Assembly (NCBI GenBank): GCA_021804195.1
Contig: JAJZKJ010000082.1
Span: forward strand, 1-8,169
DNA from: Acidobacteriota bacterium
GTDB lineage: Bacteria; Planctomycetota; Phycisphaerae; WQYP01; JAJZKJ01
Length of the DNA stretch: 8,169 bases
Direction: 5' to 3'
Positions 1 to 5,591 of the stretch are shown one piece after another. The notes beneath the pieces are model-generated. The model was not told where the DNA came from, searched no databases, and saw only the letters and a list, made by a program, of their open reading frames with translations. Within the stretch, counting starts at the first letter, position 1. Each line of letters opens with the position of its first letter. Position numbers and translations under genes: made by a program.

Positions 1-865
1 GGGCGCGGCCCTGGGCTCGCTGCTCGGCATTGTGGGCGCATTTTTCATCTCTCTGATTCTTTGGCATGCCCGGCTGCGGGCCGGCGTCCTGGGTTTTACC
101 GATGGATTGGTGCTATTGACCATGGGCTATATCGGCCTGGCGCTGGGCGCGGCTAAGGGCGACATGCTGAATCTGGCCGCGCTGGGCGGCATCTTTGGCG
201 GGGAAAAAAGCCGCCATGCCAAACTGCTCGACACCAGCGCCATTATTGACGGCCGCATTTGCGAGCTCGCCGCCACCGGGTTTCTGGAAGGCCCCTTTCT
301 GGTGCCGCAGTATGTATTGCACGAGTTGCAGGCCATTGCCGACTCCGCCGAAAGCGGCAAACGCAGCCGCGGCCGCCGCGGGCTGGATGTGCTGCAGCAG
401 ATGCAGAAATCTCCCGGCCTGGAGCTGCGGCTGATTGACGACGACTGCCCCCAGATCAAACAGGTGGATCATAAGCTGATTGCGGCCGCCCAGCATCGCC
501 AGTGCAAAATCGTGACCACCGACTTCAATCTGAACAAGCTGGCCCGGGTGCAGCAAGTGGAAGTGCTCAATGTGAACGAGGCCGCGCAGGCGGTCAAAGC
601 GGCGGTGCTGCCGGGCGAGGTGCTGCGGGTGGCGATCAGCCGCGAGGGCAAGGAAGTTCACCAGGGCGTGGGATATCTCGATGATGGCACCATGGTGGTG
701 GTGGACCACGCCCGCCGCCTGATTTCACGCACCGTTGATGTTACCGTCACGTCGGTGCTGCAGACCACGGCCGGAAAAATGATTTTCGGCCGGCTGGAAG
801 AACGCGCGGAGCCGGCCGCTCCACCGGCGCCCCAGCCCTGGCTGGCGAACACGCCCACCGGCTGA
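1..865 (+). CDS. YacL-like membrane-anchored PIN/TRAM domain protein (5' truncated)
   Basis: The reading frame is open from base 2, so the true start lies upstream; a GTG at 32 is in frame but falls inside a hydrophobic stretch and is unlikely to be the start. About 287 residues are visible. The first ~60 form two membrane segments, followed by a PIN nuclease-like domain beginning at LLDTSAIIDGR. It carries the expected acidic residues (LDTS, VLHEL, VDHKLI, TTDFNLN) and the RGRRGLD motif. A TRAM domain follows (GKEVHQGVGYLDDGTMVVV, then SVLQTTAGKMIF). The order membrane segments-PIN-TRAM and these motifs match Bacillus YacL-type proteins, which normally have about four N-terminal membrane helices, so roughly the first two are missing here. 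The family is thought to act on or bind RNA at the membrane; its substrate is not established. The gene lies directly before ispD, as yacL does in Firmicutes. The Pro/Ala-rich last ~20 residues look disordered. Confidence 0.9.
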   Translation, partial: GAALGSLLGIVGAFFISLILWHARLRAGVLGFTDGLVLLTMGYIGLALGAAKGDMLNLAALGGIFGGEKSRHAKLLDTSAIIDGRICELAATGFLEGPFLVPQYVLHELQAIADSAESGKRSRGRRGLDVLQQMQKSPGLELRLIDDDCPQIKQVDHKLIAAAQHRQCKIVTTDFNLNKLARVQQVEVLNVNEAAQAVKAAVLPGEVLRVAISREGKEVHQGVGYLDDGTMVVVDHARRLISRTVDVTVTSVLQTTAGKMIFGRLEERAEPAAPPAPQPWLANTPTG

Positions 866-881
866 GCGGCCGGGCCGCTTT
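865..881 (+). terminator. GC-rich hairpin at the end of the PIN/TRAM gene, possible weak terminator
   Basis: AGCGGC (865-870) pairs with GCCGCT (874-879) around a 3-base loop and is followed by only three T residues (879-881). The hairpin begins in the stop codon itself. The short T-run makes it a weak or attenuating terminator at best; it would partly uncouple the PIN/TRAM gene from ispD. Confidence 0.35.
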
Positions 882-894
882 CCGGCACTGACTT

Positions 895-900
895 TATACT
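895..900 (+). promoter_or_regulatory. Candidate -10 box for ispD (TATACT)
   Basis: TATACT matches the sigma-70 -10 consensus at five of six positions and lies 24 bases before the ispD ATG, just after the hairpin at 865-881. No convincing -35 is present 16-18 bases upstream (the DNA there is GGGCCG-like), so this is only a candidate. Confidence 0.3.
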
Positions 901-924
901 TCTGCCGCATCAACCCAACCACTG

Positions 925-1662
925 ATGAAAACGATCGCCATTTTACCCGCGGCCGGCCTGAGCACGCGCATGGGTTCCACCACGGCCGGGATGGAGCGCA
1001 AACAATTTCTGGAGTTTCACGGCGTGCCGGTTTTTCTGCACACGCTGCGGCAATTCGACGCCTGCCCGGAAATTCACGCGATTTATCTTGCCCTGCGGAT
1101 CGAAGACCAAATCCGGGTGCGGGAATGCCTGGCCCAGACACGGCTGCGCCTGCCGGTGCAGATCGTGGAGGGAGGAGAAACCCGCCAGGACACGGTGTGG
1201 GCGGCGCTGCAACAGGCGCCGCGGGATACCGAGCTGGTCGCGGTGCACGATGCCGTGCGCCCGCTGGTGGACGACGGGCTGATTCGCCGCGCCCTTGCCG
1301 CGGCGGCGCGGCTGGGCGCGGTCATTGCCGCCGTCGCGGCGGTGGATACGGTCAAACAGGTGGAACGCGCCGGCGCGGCGGAAAACGAGGCCCGGATCGT
1401 GACCACGCTGCCGCGCGAACGCATCGTGCTGGCGCAAACCCCGCAGGTGTTCCGCTATGAGTTATTGCGCCGCGCCTTTGAAAAAGCCGTCAGCGATGGC
1501 TTTCACGGCACCGATGAGTCGAGCCTGATCGAGCATCTGGGCGAGCCCGTCTATGCCATACCCGGCTCGCCGAGAAATTTAAAAATCACCACGCCCGCCG
1601 ATCTGGCGCTGGCCGAGCGCCTGCTGAGCCAGTCCGAACCCGCGGATCACGCTCAGAGATAA
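925..1662 (+). CDS. ispD: 2-C-methyl-D-erythritol 4-phosphate cytidylyltransferase
   Basis: The enzyme joins CTP and 2-C-methyl-D-erythritol 4-phosphate to make CDP-ME, the third step of the MEP route to isoprenoids, in the cytoplasm. The 245-residue length is normal. The nucleotide-binding loop PAAGLSTRMG is at residues 8-17 with conserved Arg15, and KQFLEFHGVPV starts at Lys26. GGETRQDTV (83-91) matches the family GGxxRxxSV motif, VAVHDAVRPLV (105-115) carries the metal-site Asp, and DTVK is at 141-144. QTPQVFRYELL (171-181), GTDESSLIE (195-203) and NLKITTPADLALAE (218-231) complete the signature; Lys220 corresponds to the substrate-binding Lys near the C terminus. The insert between Met16 and Lys26 is slightly longer than in E. 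coli. The ATG has no clear Shine-Dalgarno sequence. The next gene is convergent, so ispF is not adjacent downstream. Confidence 0.96.
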   Translation: MKTIAILPAAGLSTRMGSTTAGMERKQFLEFHGVPVFLHTLRQFDACPEIHAIYLALRIEDQIRVRECLAQTRLRLPVQIVEGGETRQDTVWAALQQAPRDTELVAVHDAVRPLVDDGLIRRALAAAARLGAVIAAVAAVDTVKQVERAGAAENEARIVTTLPRERIVLAQTPQVFRYELLRRAFEKAVSDGFHGTDESSLIEHLGEPVYAIPGSPRNLKITTPADLALAERLLSQSEPADHAQR

Positions 1663-1675
1663 GCAGCGCAGGGCG

Positions 1676-1709
1676 GCGTTGGAACCCGCTCGGGGCTAAC
1701 CGCCAACGC
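1676..1709. terminator. Hairpin between convergent ispD and HAD genes, possible bidirectional terminator
   Basis: GCGTTGG (1676-1682) is the exact reverse complement of CCAACGC (1703-1709), with a 20-base loop that itself contains CCCG/CGGG. It lies in the 58-base gap between two gene ends that face each other, where a shared terminator is expected. There is no T-run on either side, so efficient intrinsic termination is doubtful. Confidence 0.35.
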
Positions 1710-1720
1710 GCCGGCCGGCT

Positions 1721-2470
1721 CTAGCGCATAAATCGCGCCAGCCAGGCGGGAAAGCTCAGCCCCTCGAGGGCCGCGGGCGTGAAATCGGAAATCACCCGTT
1801 CGGCGCCCGCCCGCAGCAATATCGTTTCCTGCTCCGCGCTTTCAGCCACGCCAAGAGTGCGCATGCCGGCCCGGCGCCCCGCCTCAATGCCCGCCGCCGC
1901 ATCTTCAACCACACAGCAGTTGTGCGCGGCCACGCCCAGCCGTTCACCGGCCGTGAGATAGACTTCCGGGTCCGGCTTGCCCAGGCGCACCTGTTCGGCG
2001 CTGACGGTCGTAGCGAAGGCGGATTCCAGGCCCAGCAGTGCCAGCGTCAACTCCAGATTTTCGCGCGGCGCCGAAGTGGCGACCGCCAGGCGGTATCCCG
2101 CGGATTGCAAATCCGCAACCGCCCGCGTGACCCCCGGCATGGCCGGCAGTCCCTGGACCCGCGCCCGGTCGCGAAAGCAAGCTTCTTTATCCGCCGCCCA
2201 GCCGCGGCAGGCTTCCGCGGCCGCGGGGCCGAACAGGACTTCCGCAATTTCCGGGCCCCGCCGGCCGCTGGCGCCGTAGGCCAACTCGGCTTCGCTGAGC
2301 TGGACGCCCAGGCGCCCGGCCAGCTCGCGCCAGGCCGCCAGATGGCCGGGGTTGCTGCGCACTAAGACCCCGTCCATATCAAATAAGATGGCTTGCACGG
2401 CGGAGCCGCTTTTAGGTTCAGGCACAGGTATTGGAGAATTCTTCTGGATACTGGAAACGCGGAAAGACAT
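1721..2470 (-). CDS. HAD superfamily hydrolase, beta-phosphoglucomutase/phosphatase type
   Basis: A cytoplasmic HAD-family enzyme with a helical cap, most likely a phosphatase or mutase acting on a small sugar phosphate; the substrate cannot be told from sequence. From the ATG at 2470 the protein has 249 residues. Motif I is FDMDGVLV with nucleophile Asp31 and acid/base Asp33, motif II is ATSA (Ser133), motif III is GKPDPEVY (Lys165), and motif IV is VVEDAAAG (Glu189-Asp190). The cap region between motifs I and II carries GASGRRGPEI, close to where beta-phosphoglucomutases have a substrate-binding Arg. The core starts only at about residue 25. A GTG at 2398 giving a 225-residue protein that begins MQAILFDMDG would fit the family better, while a TTG at 2497 would extend it. 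None of these has a good ribosome binding site, so the start is uncertain. It is convergent with ispD. Confidence 0.88.
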   Translation of the reverse strand: MSFRVSSIQKNSPIPVPEPKSGSAVQAILFDMDGVLVRSNPGHLAAWRELAGRLGVQLSEAELAYGASGRRGPEIAEVLFGPAAAEACRGWAADKEACFRDRARVQGLPAMPGVTRAVADLQSAGYRLAVATSAPRENLELTLALLGLESAFATTVSAEQVRLGKPDPEVYLTAGERLGVAAHNCCVVEDAAAGIEAGRRAGMRTLGVAESAEQETILLRAGAERVISDFTPAALEGLSFPAWLARFMR

Positions 2471-2551
2471 GACTACGGCAGAAGCGCGCAACGGCAAAAC
2501 CGGTTCGCGTGGGAAGCTATAAAAGGGCAGCCGTGGGAGGCAGAATCCGAG

Positions 2552-2599
2552 CTAGAAATAAGGCCGAAGGGATGCGCTATGCGGCGCGCCCCTCCGGCC
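2552..2599 (-). terminator. Intrinsic terminator of the small basic protein gene
   Basis: Read on the minus strand, GGCCGGAGGG (2599-2590) pairs with CCCTTCGGCC (2571-2562) in a 10-bp stem with one G-T wobble, and the loop contains a further GCGC/GCGC pairing. The stem is followed by TTATTTCTAG. On the plus strand the wobble becomes an A-C mismatch, which supports minus-strand direction. It begins 10 bases after the stop codon of the 72-residue gene and lies before the HAD gene, so the two minus-strand genes are probably separate units. Confidence 0.65.
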
Positions 2600-2609
2600 G
2601 TTACAGAAC

Positions 2610-2828
2610 TTACTTTTTCGCGGCCCGGACCTTGGCCCAGCGCCGGCGCTGAGCTTCGGCAATCCGTTTCCGGCCGGCTTCCGAGATATTCCGCTTGCGC
2701 GGCGCATAACCAGAGCCCGTGCTGATTCCGCCGCCCCCGCCGATGCTTCTGAGCACGCGCAAAGCCGCGTCAATGCGCTCTTTTTCCGCTTCCAGTTCCC
2801 GAATCGCTTTAGCAAAATTGTTTGCCAT
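2610..2828 (-). CDS. Small highly basic protein of unknown function (72 aa)
   Basis: Function unknown. Residues 4-28 (NFAKAIRELEAEKERIDAAL) should form an amphipathic helix or short coiled coil, residues 30-40 are a Gly/Ser-rich linker, and residues 43-72 are strongly basic with the pattern SEAGRKRIAEAQRRRW and a Lys/Arg-rich end. The layout of helix, flexible linker and basic helix suggests a nucleic-acid-binding or nucleoid-type protein that dimerises through its N terminus; that is inference. From memory, short proteins with an (A/G)RxRIAxAQxxRW tail recur in several high-GC soil bacteria and are annotated hypothetical. The ATG at 2828 has a Shine-Dalgarno-like AAGG 9 bases upstream (2841-2838 on the minus strand) and a good terminator follows the stop, so the gene looks real and monocistronic. 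There are no Cys residues and no signal peptide. Confidence 0.75.
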   Translation of the reverse strand: MANNFAKAIRELEAEKERIDAALRVLRSIGGGGGISTGSGYAPRKRNISEAGRKRIAEAQRRRWAKVRAAKK

Positions 2829-3138
2829 TTAGTTTTACCTTGAGTGTTTGAGTTTATGGCATTGCCGCCATGAGGCACGGATGCCCTGTTACCAGCATAG
2901 CCCAGATAACAGATGTCAAGACAATAAAAGATTAGCTGCGAGTATTTTGACCCTAGCCAGCCGCATAGATGAAGTTCGCGGTGAAAGATAAAACGTTGAT
3001 TAACGCACACTGCCCAGCCGCGCGACAGAACATGGGCTCAGCCATGGCAAAAGAAATTGTGCGGTTATTTCGCCATGTAAGCCATCCTGATTGCGGCGGC
3101 AGATGCCGAAAATGTTTTAAAATGAAACCAACGCTTGT
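2829..3138. other. 310-base gene-free spacer upstream of tRNA-Pro
   Basis: No believable protein gene is seen here. The stretch is less GC-rich than its surroundings. It holds the leader of the small basic gene (minus strand), a short palindromic element CATGG-GCTCAG-CCATG around 3031-3046, a GCCATGGC palindrome next to it, and the AT-rich candidate promoter of tRNA-Pro at its right end. Open frames on the minus strand run through it and the tRNA but are judged spurious. Confidence 0.6.
3118..3123 (+). promoter_or_regulatory. Candidate -10 box for tRNA-Pro (TAAAAT)
   Basis: TAAAAT (five of six matches to TATAAT) ends 15 bases before the mature tRNA 5' end, which would give a short leader of the kind removed by RNase P. 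The best nearby -35 (TTGCGG, 3091-3096) is 21 bases away and poor, so the call rests mainly on the -10 and its position. Confidence 0.35.
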
Positions 3139-3215
3139 CGGGGCGTAGCGCAGCCTGGTAGCGCACCTGCCTTGGGCGCAGGGGGTCGCCGGTTCAAATC
3201 CGGCCGCCCCGACCA
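3139..3215 (+). tRNA. tRNA-Pro (anticodon UGG), CCA encoded
   Basis: A complete 77-base cloverleaf. The acceptor stem CGGGGCG (3139-3145) pairs with CGCCCCG (3205-3211) over all seven positions, followed by discriminator A and encoded CCA (3213-3215). The D arm contains GCGC-AGCCTGGTA-GCGC. The anticodon stem CCTGC/GCAGG (3166-3170, 3178-3182) encloses loop CTTGGGC with anticodon TGG at 3173-3175. The T arm contains GGTTCAAATCC. The C1-G72 pair at the acceptor end and the GGG run around the anticodon are typical of bacterial tRNA-Pro. With modification of U34 this tRNA can read most or all Pro codons. Confidence 0.97.
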
Positions 3216-3264
3216 TACCGTATCGGATCCAAAACACAAATCATCTATTTTTCGCATGGGCGCA

Positions 3265-3293
3265 TTGAACCCATCGGCATATCCTGCGATCAT
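3265..3293 (+). promoter_or_regulatory. Candidate promoter of the dehydrogenase gene
   Basis: TTGAAC (3265-3270) and GATCAT (3288-3293) are separated by 17 bases, each matching consensus at four of six positions. The -10 is preceded by TGC, giving an extended -10 (TGN) arrangement that can offset weak boxes. The predicted start point near 3300 would leave a leader of about 25 bases. It lies downstream of the tRNA, so the cluster need not depend on tRNA transcription. Confidence 0.4.
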
Positions 3294-3325
3294 GGAAAGT
3301 GCCGATTTGAGATGAGCTCTTCATC

Positions 3326-4468
3326 ATGCCGGAAACCATGCGCGCGCTGTTGCTGACTGCGAAAGAGACCCTGCAGCTGGGTGAAATTCCCCTGCCCACG
3401 GTGCGGCCCGGACAGTTACTGGTGCGTCCGCGCGCGATCGGAGTTTGCGGCACCGATTTCCATATTTATCTGGGCCAGGCCAATTACCATTCCGATGCCC
3501 AGGGCAGGCCGATACCGCTCGAGAAATCGCCGCAAATTCTGGGCCATGAAATCGAGGCGGTGGTGGCCGAGGCGGCGGGCGAATTTCGCGCCGGCGACCG
3601 CGTCATCGTGGATCAGGGCTGGAACTGCCGCAGCCAGAACCGCACACCGGTCTGTGATTACTGCGCCACCGGAGATTCACACCAGTGCGAATACTATCTT
3701 GAACAGGGCATCACCGGATTGCCCGGAGGGCTCTCCGAATATCTGGCCGTGCCGCTGTGCAATGCCATCGCCATTGCCCAGCCGCTGACACCGGGCCTGG
3801 GCGCGCTGGCGGAAACCCTGGCCTGTGTTTTGCATTCCAGCCGGCGCATGGAAGCCGCCTCGGCGCGTTATGCATGGCACGGAGACCGCCCGATCCGGTC
3901 GGTTCTGATCTGTGGCGCCGGTCCCACCGGGCTGCTGTTTTTGCAATATCTCCGGCGGGTGCTGGGATTTCAGGGGCAGGTGCTGGTGGCCGAGCCCAAC
4001 CCGGCCAAGCATGAGCTGATTCGCCGCTGGCAGGGCCGGGTGCTAACCACTTCTCCGGAAGCCTGGGTCGCGGAAGTGCGGCAGCTCACCCAGGGCCGCG
4101 GGGTGGAATACCTGATTGATTGCGCCGGATATGGCCCGCTTTACCGCGACGTTCCCGGGTTCCTGTGCAAGCAGGGGACTTTATTGCTCTTCGGCCACGG
4201 ACACGATCATGCCAGCCTCGGCCTGCTTAACCCCATACAATTCAAGGAAATATATATTGTCTCCAGCGCCGGCGCCAGCGGCGGATGGAATGCGCAGGGC
4301 AAGCCCGAAGTTTATGCCCAGGCATTGCAATGGCTCTGCCAGGGCATGATCGAGGCCGAGCCTCTCATCACCCATCGTTATGCCGGGCTGTCTCAGGTCA
4401 CCGCGGCCTTTACCACCGACCGCTTCCGCACCGATTACATTAAAGGTCTGATGGTGATGGAAAATTAA
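3326..4468 (+). CDS. Zinc-dependent MDR-family alcohol/polyol dehydrogenase
   Basis: A cytoplasmic medium-chain dehydrogenase that would oxidise an alcohol or sugar, or reduce the carbonyl, with NAD(H). It has 380 residues, slightly longer than the usual 340-370. The GroES-like catalytic domain carries GVCGTDFH with zinc ligand Cys41, GHEIEAVV with His74-Glu75, and AETLACVLH (162-170). The Rossmann domain begins near 192 with GAGPTG (197-202), and an acidic residue at the end of the second strand (AEPN, Glu223) argues for NAD over NADP. The structural-zinc lobe is odd: Cys110, Cys113 and Cys121 fit the family spacing, but the first Cys is at 101, nine residues before Cys110 instead of three. 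An ATG at 3338 (MRALLL) has GGAA just upstream and is a plausible alternative start. It is the first gene of the putative cluster, although a minus-strand gene separates it from the rest. Confidence 0.9.
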   Translation: MPETMRALLLTAKETLQLGEIPLPTVRPGQLLVRPRAIGVCGTDFHIYLGQANYHSDAQGRPIPLEKSPQILGHEIEAVVAEAAGEFRAGDRVIVDQGWNCRSQNRTPVCDYCATGDSHQCEYYLEQGITGLPGGLSEYLAVPLCNAIAIAQPLTPGLGALAETLACVLHSSRRMEAASARYAWHGDRPIRSVLICGAGPTGLLFLQYLRRVLGFQGQVLVAEPNPAKHELIRRWQGRVLTTSPEAWVAEVRQLTQGRGVEYLIDCAGYGPLYRDVPGFLCKQGTLLLFGHGHDHASLGLLNPIQFKEIYIVSSAGASGGWNAQGKPEVYAQALQWLCQGMIEAEPLITHRYAGLSQVTAAFTTDRFRTDYIKGLMVMEN

Positions 4469-4722
4469 TCGTCCAGGGCGGCCGCGGCTTCCAAATCCCG
4501 CGACGACATCGGCTTGTGGAAGACACGGTAACGCGCCACCAGGGCATTTTTCAATGCCCACTGAATGTCTTCGTCTTCCGGCAGTTTGTGGCCATGCCCC
4601 TGAGCGTGAGTATTCAGTTTGAGACCGTCAATCAACGCCAGACGAATATTGCCTTCGCATACGATCGCGCGATTGCCTTGCGGAATTAACGTATAGCGGG
4701 TAACGTGAACATTTTTGTTCAT
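4465..4722 (-). CDS. Small protein of unknown function (85 aa) between dehydrogenase and GDPD genes
   Basis: I do not recognise this protein. From the ATG at 4722 it has 85 residues. It begins MNKNVHVTRYTLIPQGNRAI, continues with a probable beta-rich half (AIVCEGNIRLALIDGLKLN), a His-rich turn (THAQGHGHK), then an acidic segment and a helix (PEDEDIQWALKNALVARYRVF) and a Glu/Ala/Asp-rich end. There is no signal peptide or membrane segment. The frame is open upstream to 4818, but the region beyond Met 4722 overlaps the divergent gene's start and the candidate promoter. No Shine-Dalgarno sequence is seen; with the extended -10 at 4744-4736 the mRNA would have almost no leader. Its stop (4467-4465) shares two bases with the stop of the convergent dehydrogenase gene (4466-4468). 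AT-richer codons than its neighbours suggest a different history. It could still be a spurious frame; I lean towards real. Confidence 0.55.
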   Translation of the reverse strand: MNKNVHVTRYTLIPQGNRAIVCEGNIRLALIDGLKLNTHAQGHGHKLPEDEDIQWALKNALVARYRVFHKPMSSRDLEAAAALDD

Positions 4723-4735
4723 GGGATTATGATTT

Positions 4736-4744
4736 ATTGTAGCA
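4736..4744 (-). promoter_or_regulatory. Candidate extended -10 promoter for the 85-aa gene
   Basis: On the minus strand 4744-4736 reads TGC-TACAAT, an extended -10 (TGN) with five of six matches to TATAAT. No good -35 is visible, which extended -10 promoters can tolerate. Transcription would begin at about 4729, only some 7 bases before the ATG at 4722, giving a nearly leaderless message. Confidence 0.4.
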
Positions 4745-4751
4745 TAATTGC

Positions 4752-4780
4752 CGGTTTTTGTACCGATTTTGAGAAAACCG
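4752..4780. repeat. Inverted repeat between two divergent genes, possible operator
   Basis: CGGTTTT (4752-4758) and AAAACCG (4774-4780) form a perfect 7-base inverted repeat with a 15-base spacer. Centre-to-centre distance is 22 bases, about two helical turns, as for many dimeric regulators. It lies in the 95-base gap between the divergent 85-aa gene and the GDPD gene. It could equally form an RNA hairpin; without a T-run it is not a good terminator. Confidence 0.35.
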
Positions 4781-4817
4781 AAGGCAGGGATAACCTGGCC
4801 GGATCGCATATAAGGCA

Positions 4818-5543
4818 ATGAATATAAACGACTTAACTAAATTTTCCGCCCCCCTGCGCCTGGGTCACCGGGGGTGCCGCAAAGCGGCCGGAACGGACCT
4901 GGTTGAAAATACCCTCCCCGCCATTGACTGGGCGATCGCACAAGGCTGTGAAGGCGTAGAAATTGATCTGCATCAGACTGCGGACGGGGTTTGGGTGCTG
5001 CATCACGATGACAAATGTCAGCAGCAAGCCATTGCCGGCACTCCATACCGGCAGTTGCTGCAACTCCATCCCCAGTTGACGACCCTGGAAGCAGTGCTGG
5101 ATCGCCATGGCGGGAAGTGCTGGTTCGATTTCGAAGTCAAATGCACGGCCGGAGAAGCCAGCCTGAGCAAGATTTTTTCCACCTGCCGGCTGCCGCTGGA
5201 CAGTTTTGTGGTCAGCAGTTTTTCCCGGCGCTGGCTGGAGCGCCTATACCGGCAGGCTCCGCACCTGCCGCTCTGTTACAACTTGCGCGCCCGGCGCCGG
5301 CTGCATGGCCTGCCCTGGCGCTGGGCCGCGCCGCATTGGACTATAGCCTCAAACGGTTATCTCGCCCGGCTGCACCGGCAGGGCTGGCGAACCATCGTCT
5401 GGACCGTCAACCATCCGGCCCGCATGCGGCGTCTGGCCCGGGCGGGGGCAGCCGTCATCATATCGGATGATCCCGGGCTGCTGTGCCGCACGCTTTCCGG
5501 CAGCGGCATTTTAATAAGCGATGCAGAGCCGAACAAACCATGA
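4818..5543 (+). CDS. Glycerophosphodiester phosphodiesterase family protein
   Basis: GDPD enzymes hydrolyse glycerophosphodiesters to an alcohol plus glycerol 3-phosphate using a divalent metal in a TIM barrel. This 241-residue protein is of the short, cytoplasmic UgpQ-like kind, with no signal peptide. Catalytic features are present in order: HRG (His17-Arg18), ENT (30-32), EGVEIDLHQTADG with metal ligands Glu48 and Asp50, HHDD with His63, FDFEVK with Glu106 and Lys108, WTVN (195-198), and IISDDPGLL near the end. The catalytic set looks complete. The ATG at 4818 has AAGG only two bases upstream, too close for a normal ribosome binding site, but no other start lies before the essential HRG. 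The methyltransferase gene follows after 48 bases in the same frame. Its place among sugar-modifying genes suggests a cluster-specific glycerophospho-linked substrate instead of general phospholipid turnover (inference). Confidence 0.9.
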   Translation: MNINDLTKFSAPLRLGHRGCRKAAGTDLVENTLPAIDWAIAQGCEGVEIDLHQTADGVWVLHHDDKCQQQAIAGTPYRQLLQLHPQLTTLEAVLDRHGGKCWFDFEVKCTAGEASLSKIFSTCRLPLDSFVVSSFSRRWLERLYRQAPHLPLCYNLRARRRLHGLPWRWAAPHWTIASNGYLARLHRQGWRTIVWTVNHPARMRRLARAGAAVIISDDPGLLCRTLSGSGILISDAEPNKP

Positions 5544-5591
5544 AACCTCGGCTGCATCCATTCAGCGCAGGCTGCGATTTGCCCTCTCTTC

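Noticed and set aside
113..709. Minus-strand open frame antisense to the PIN/TRAM gene
   Set aside because: Its His/Ala/Gln-rich composition is typical of an antisense shadow, and the plus-strand protein has unmistakable PIN and TRAM motifs.
1922..2365. Plus-strand open frame opposite the HAD gene
   Set aside because: It is a shadow of the HAD gene, Arg/Ala/Gln-rich and without motifs.
2914..2919. Perfect TTGACA -35 box (minus strand) upstream of the small basic gene
   Set aside because: The best -10 candidate (TATGCT, 2899-2894) is only 14 bases away and nothing suitable lies at 16-18 bases, so I do not call a promoter.
2552..3010. Alternative minus-strand frame overlapping the small basic gene
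   Set aside because: It has no ribosome binding site, runs through the terminator and the spacer, and competes with a better-supported gene.
2953..3237. Minus-strand open frame of 94 residues containing GAAGFEPATPCAQGRCATRLRYAP
   Set aside because: This is the well-known false protein produced by translating the antisense of a tRNA-Pro gene; the rest lies in non-coding spacer.
3256..3274. ATGGG-CGCATTGAA-CCCAT hairpin after tRNA-Pro as a terminator
   Set aside because: The stem is only 5 bp and no T-run follows on either strand; it also overlaps the candidate dehydrogenase promoter.
4723..4818. N-terminal extension of the 85-aa minus-strand protein to a start at 4818
   Set aside because: It would cover the divergent promoter region, the inverted repeat and the GDPD start codon; the internal ATG at 4722 is more economical.
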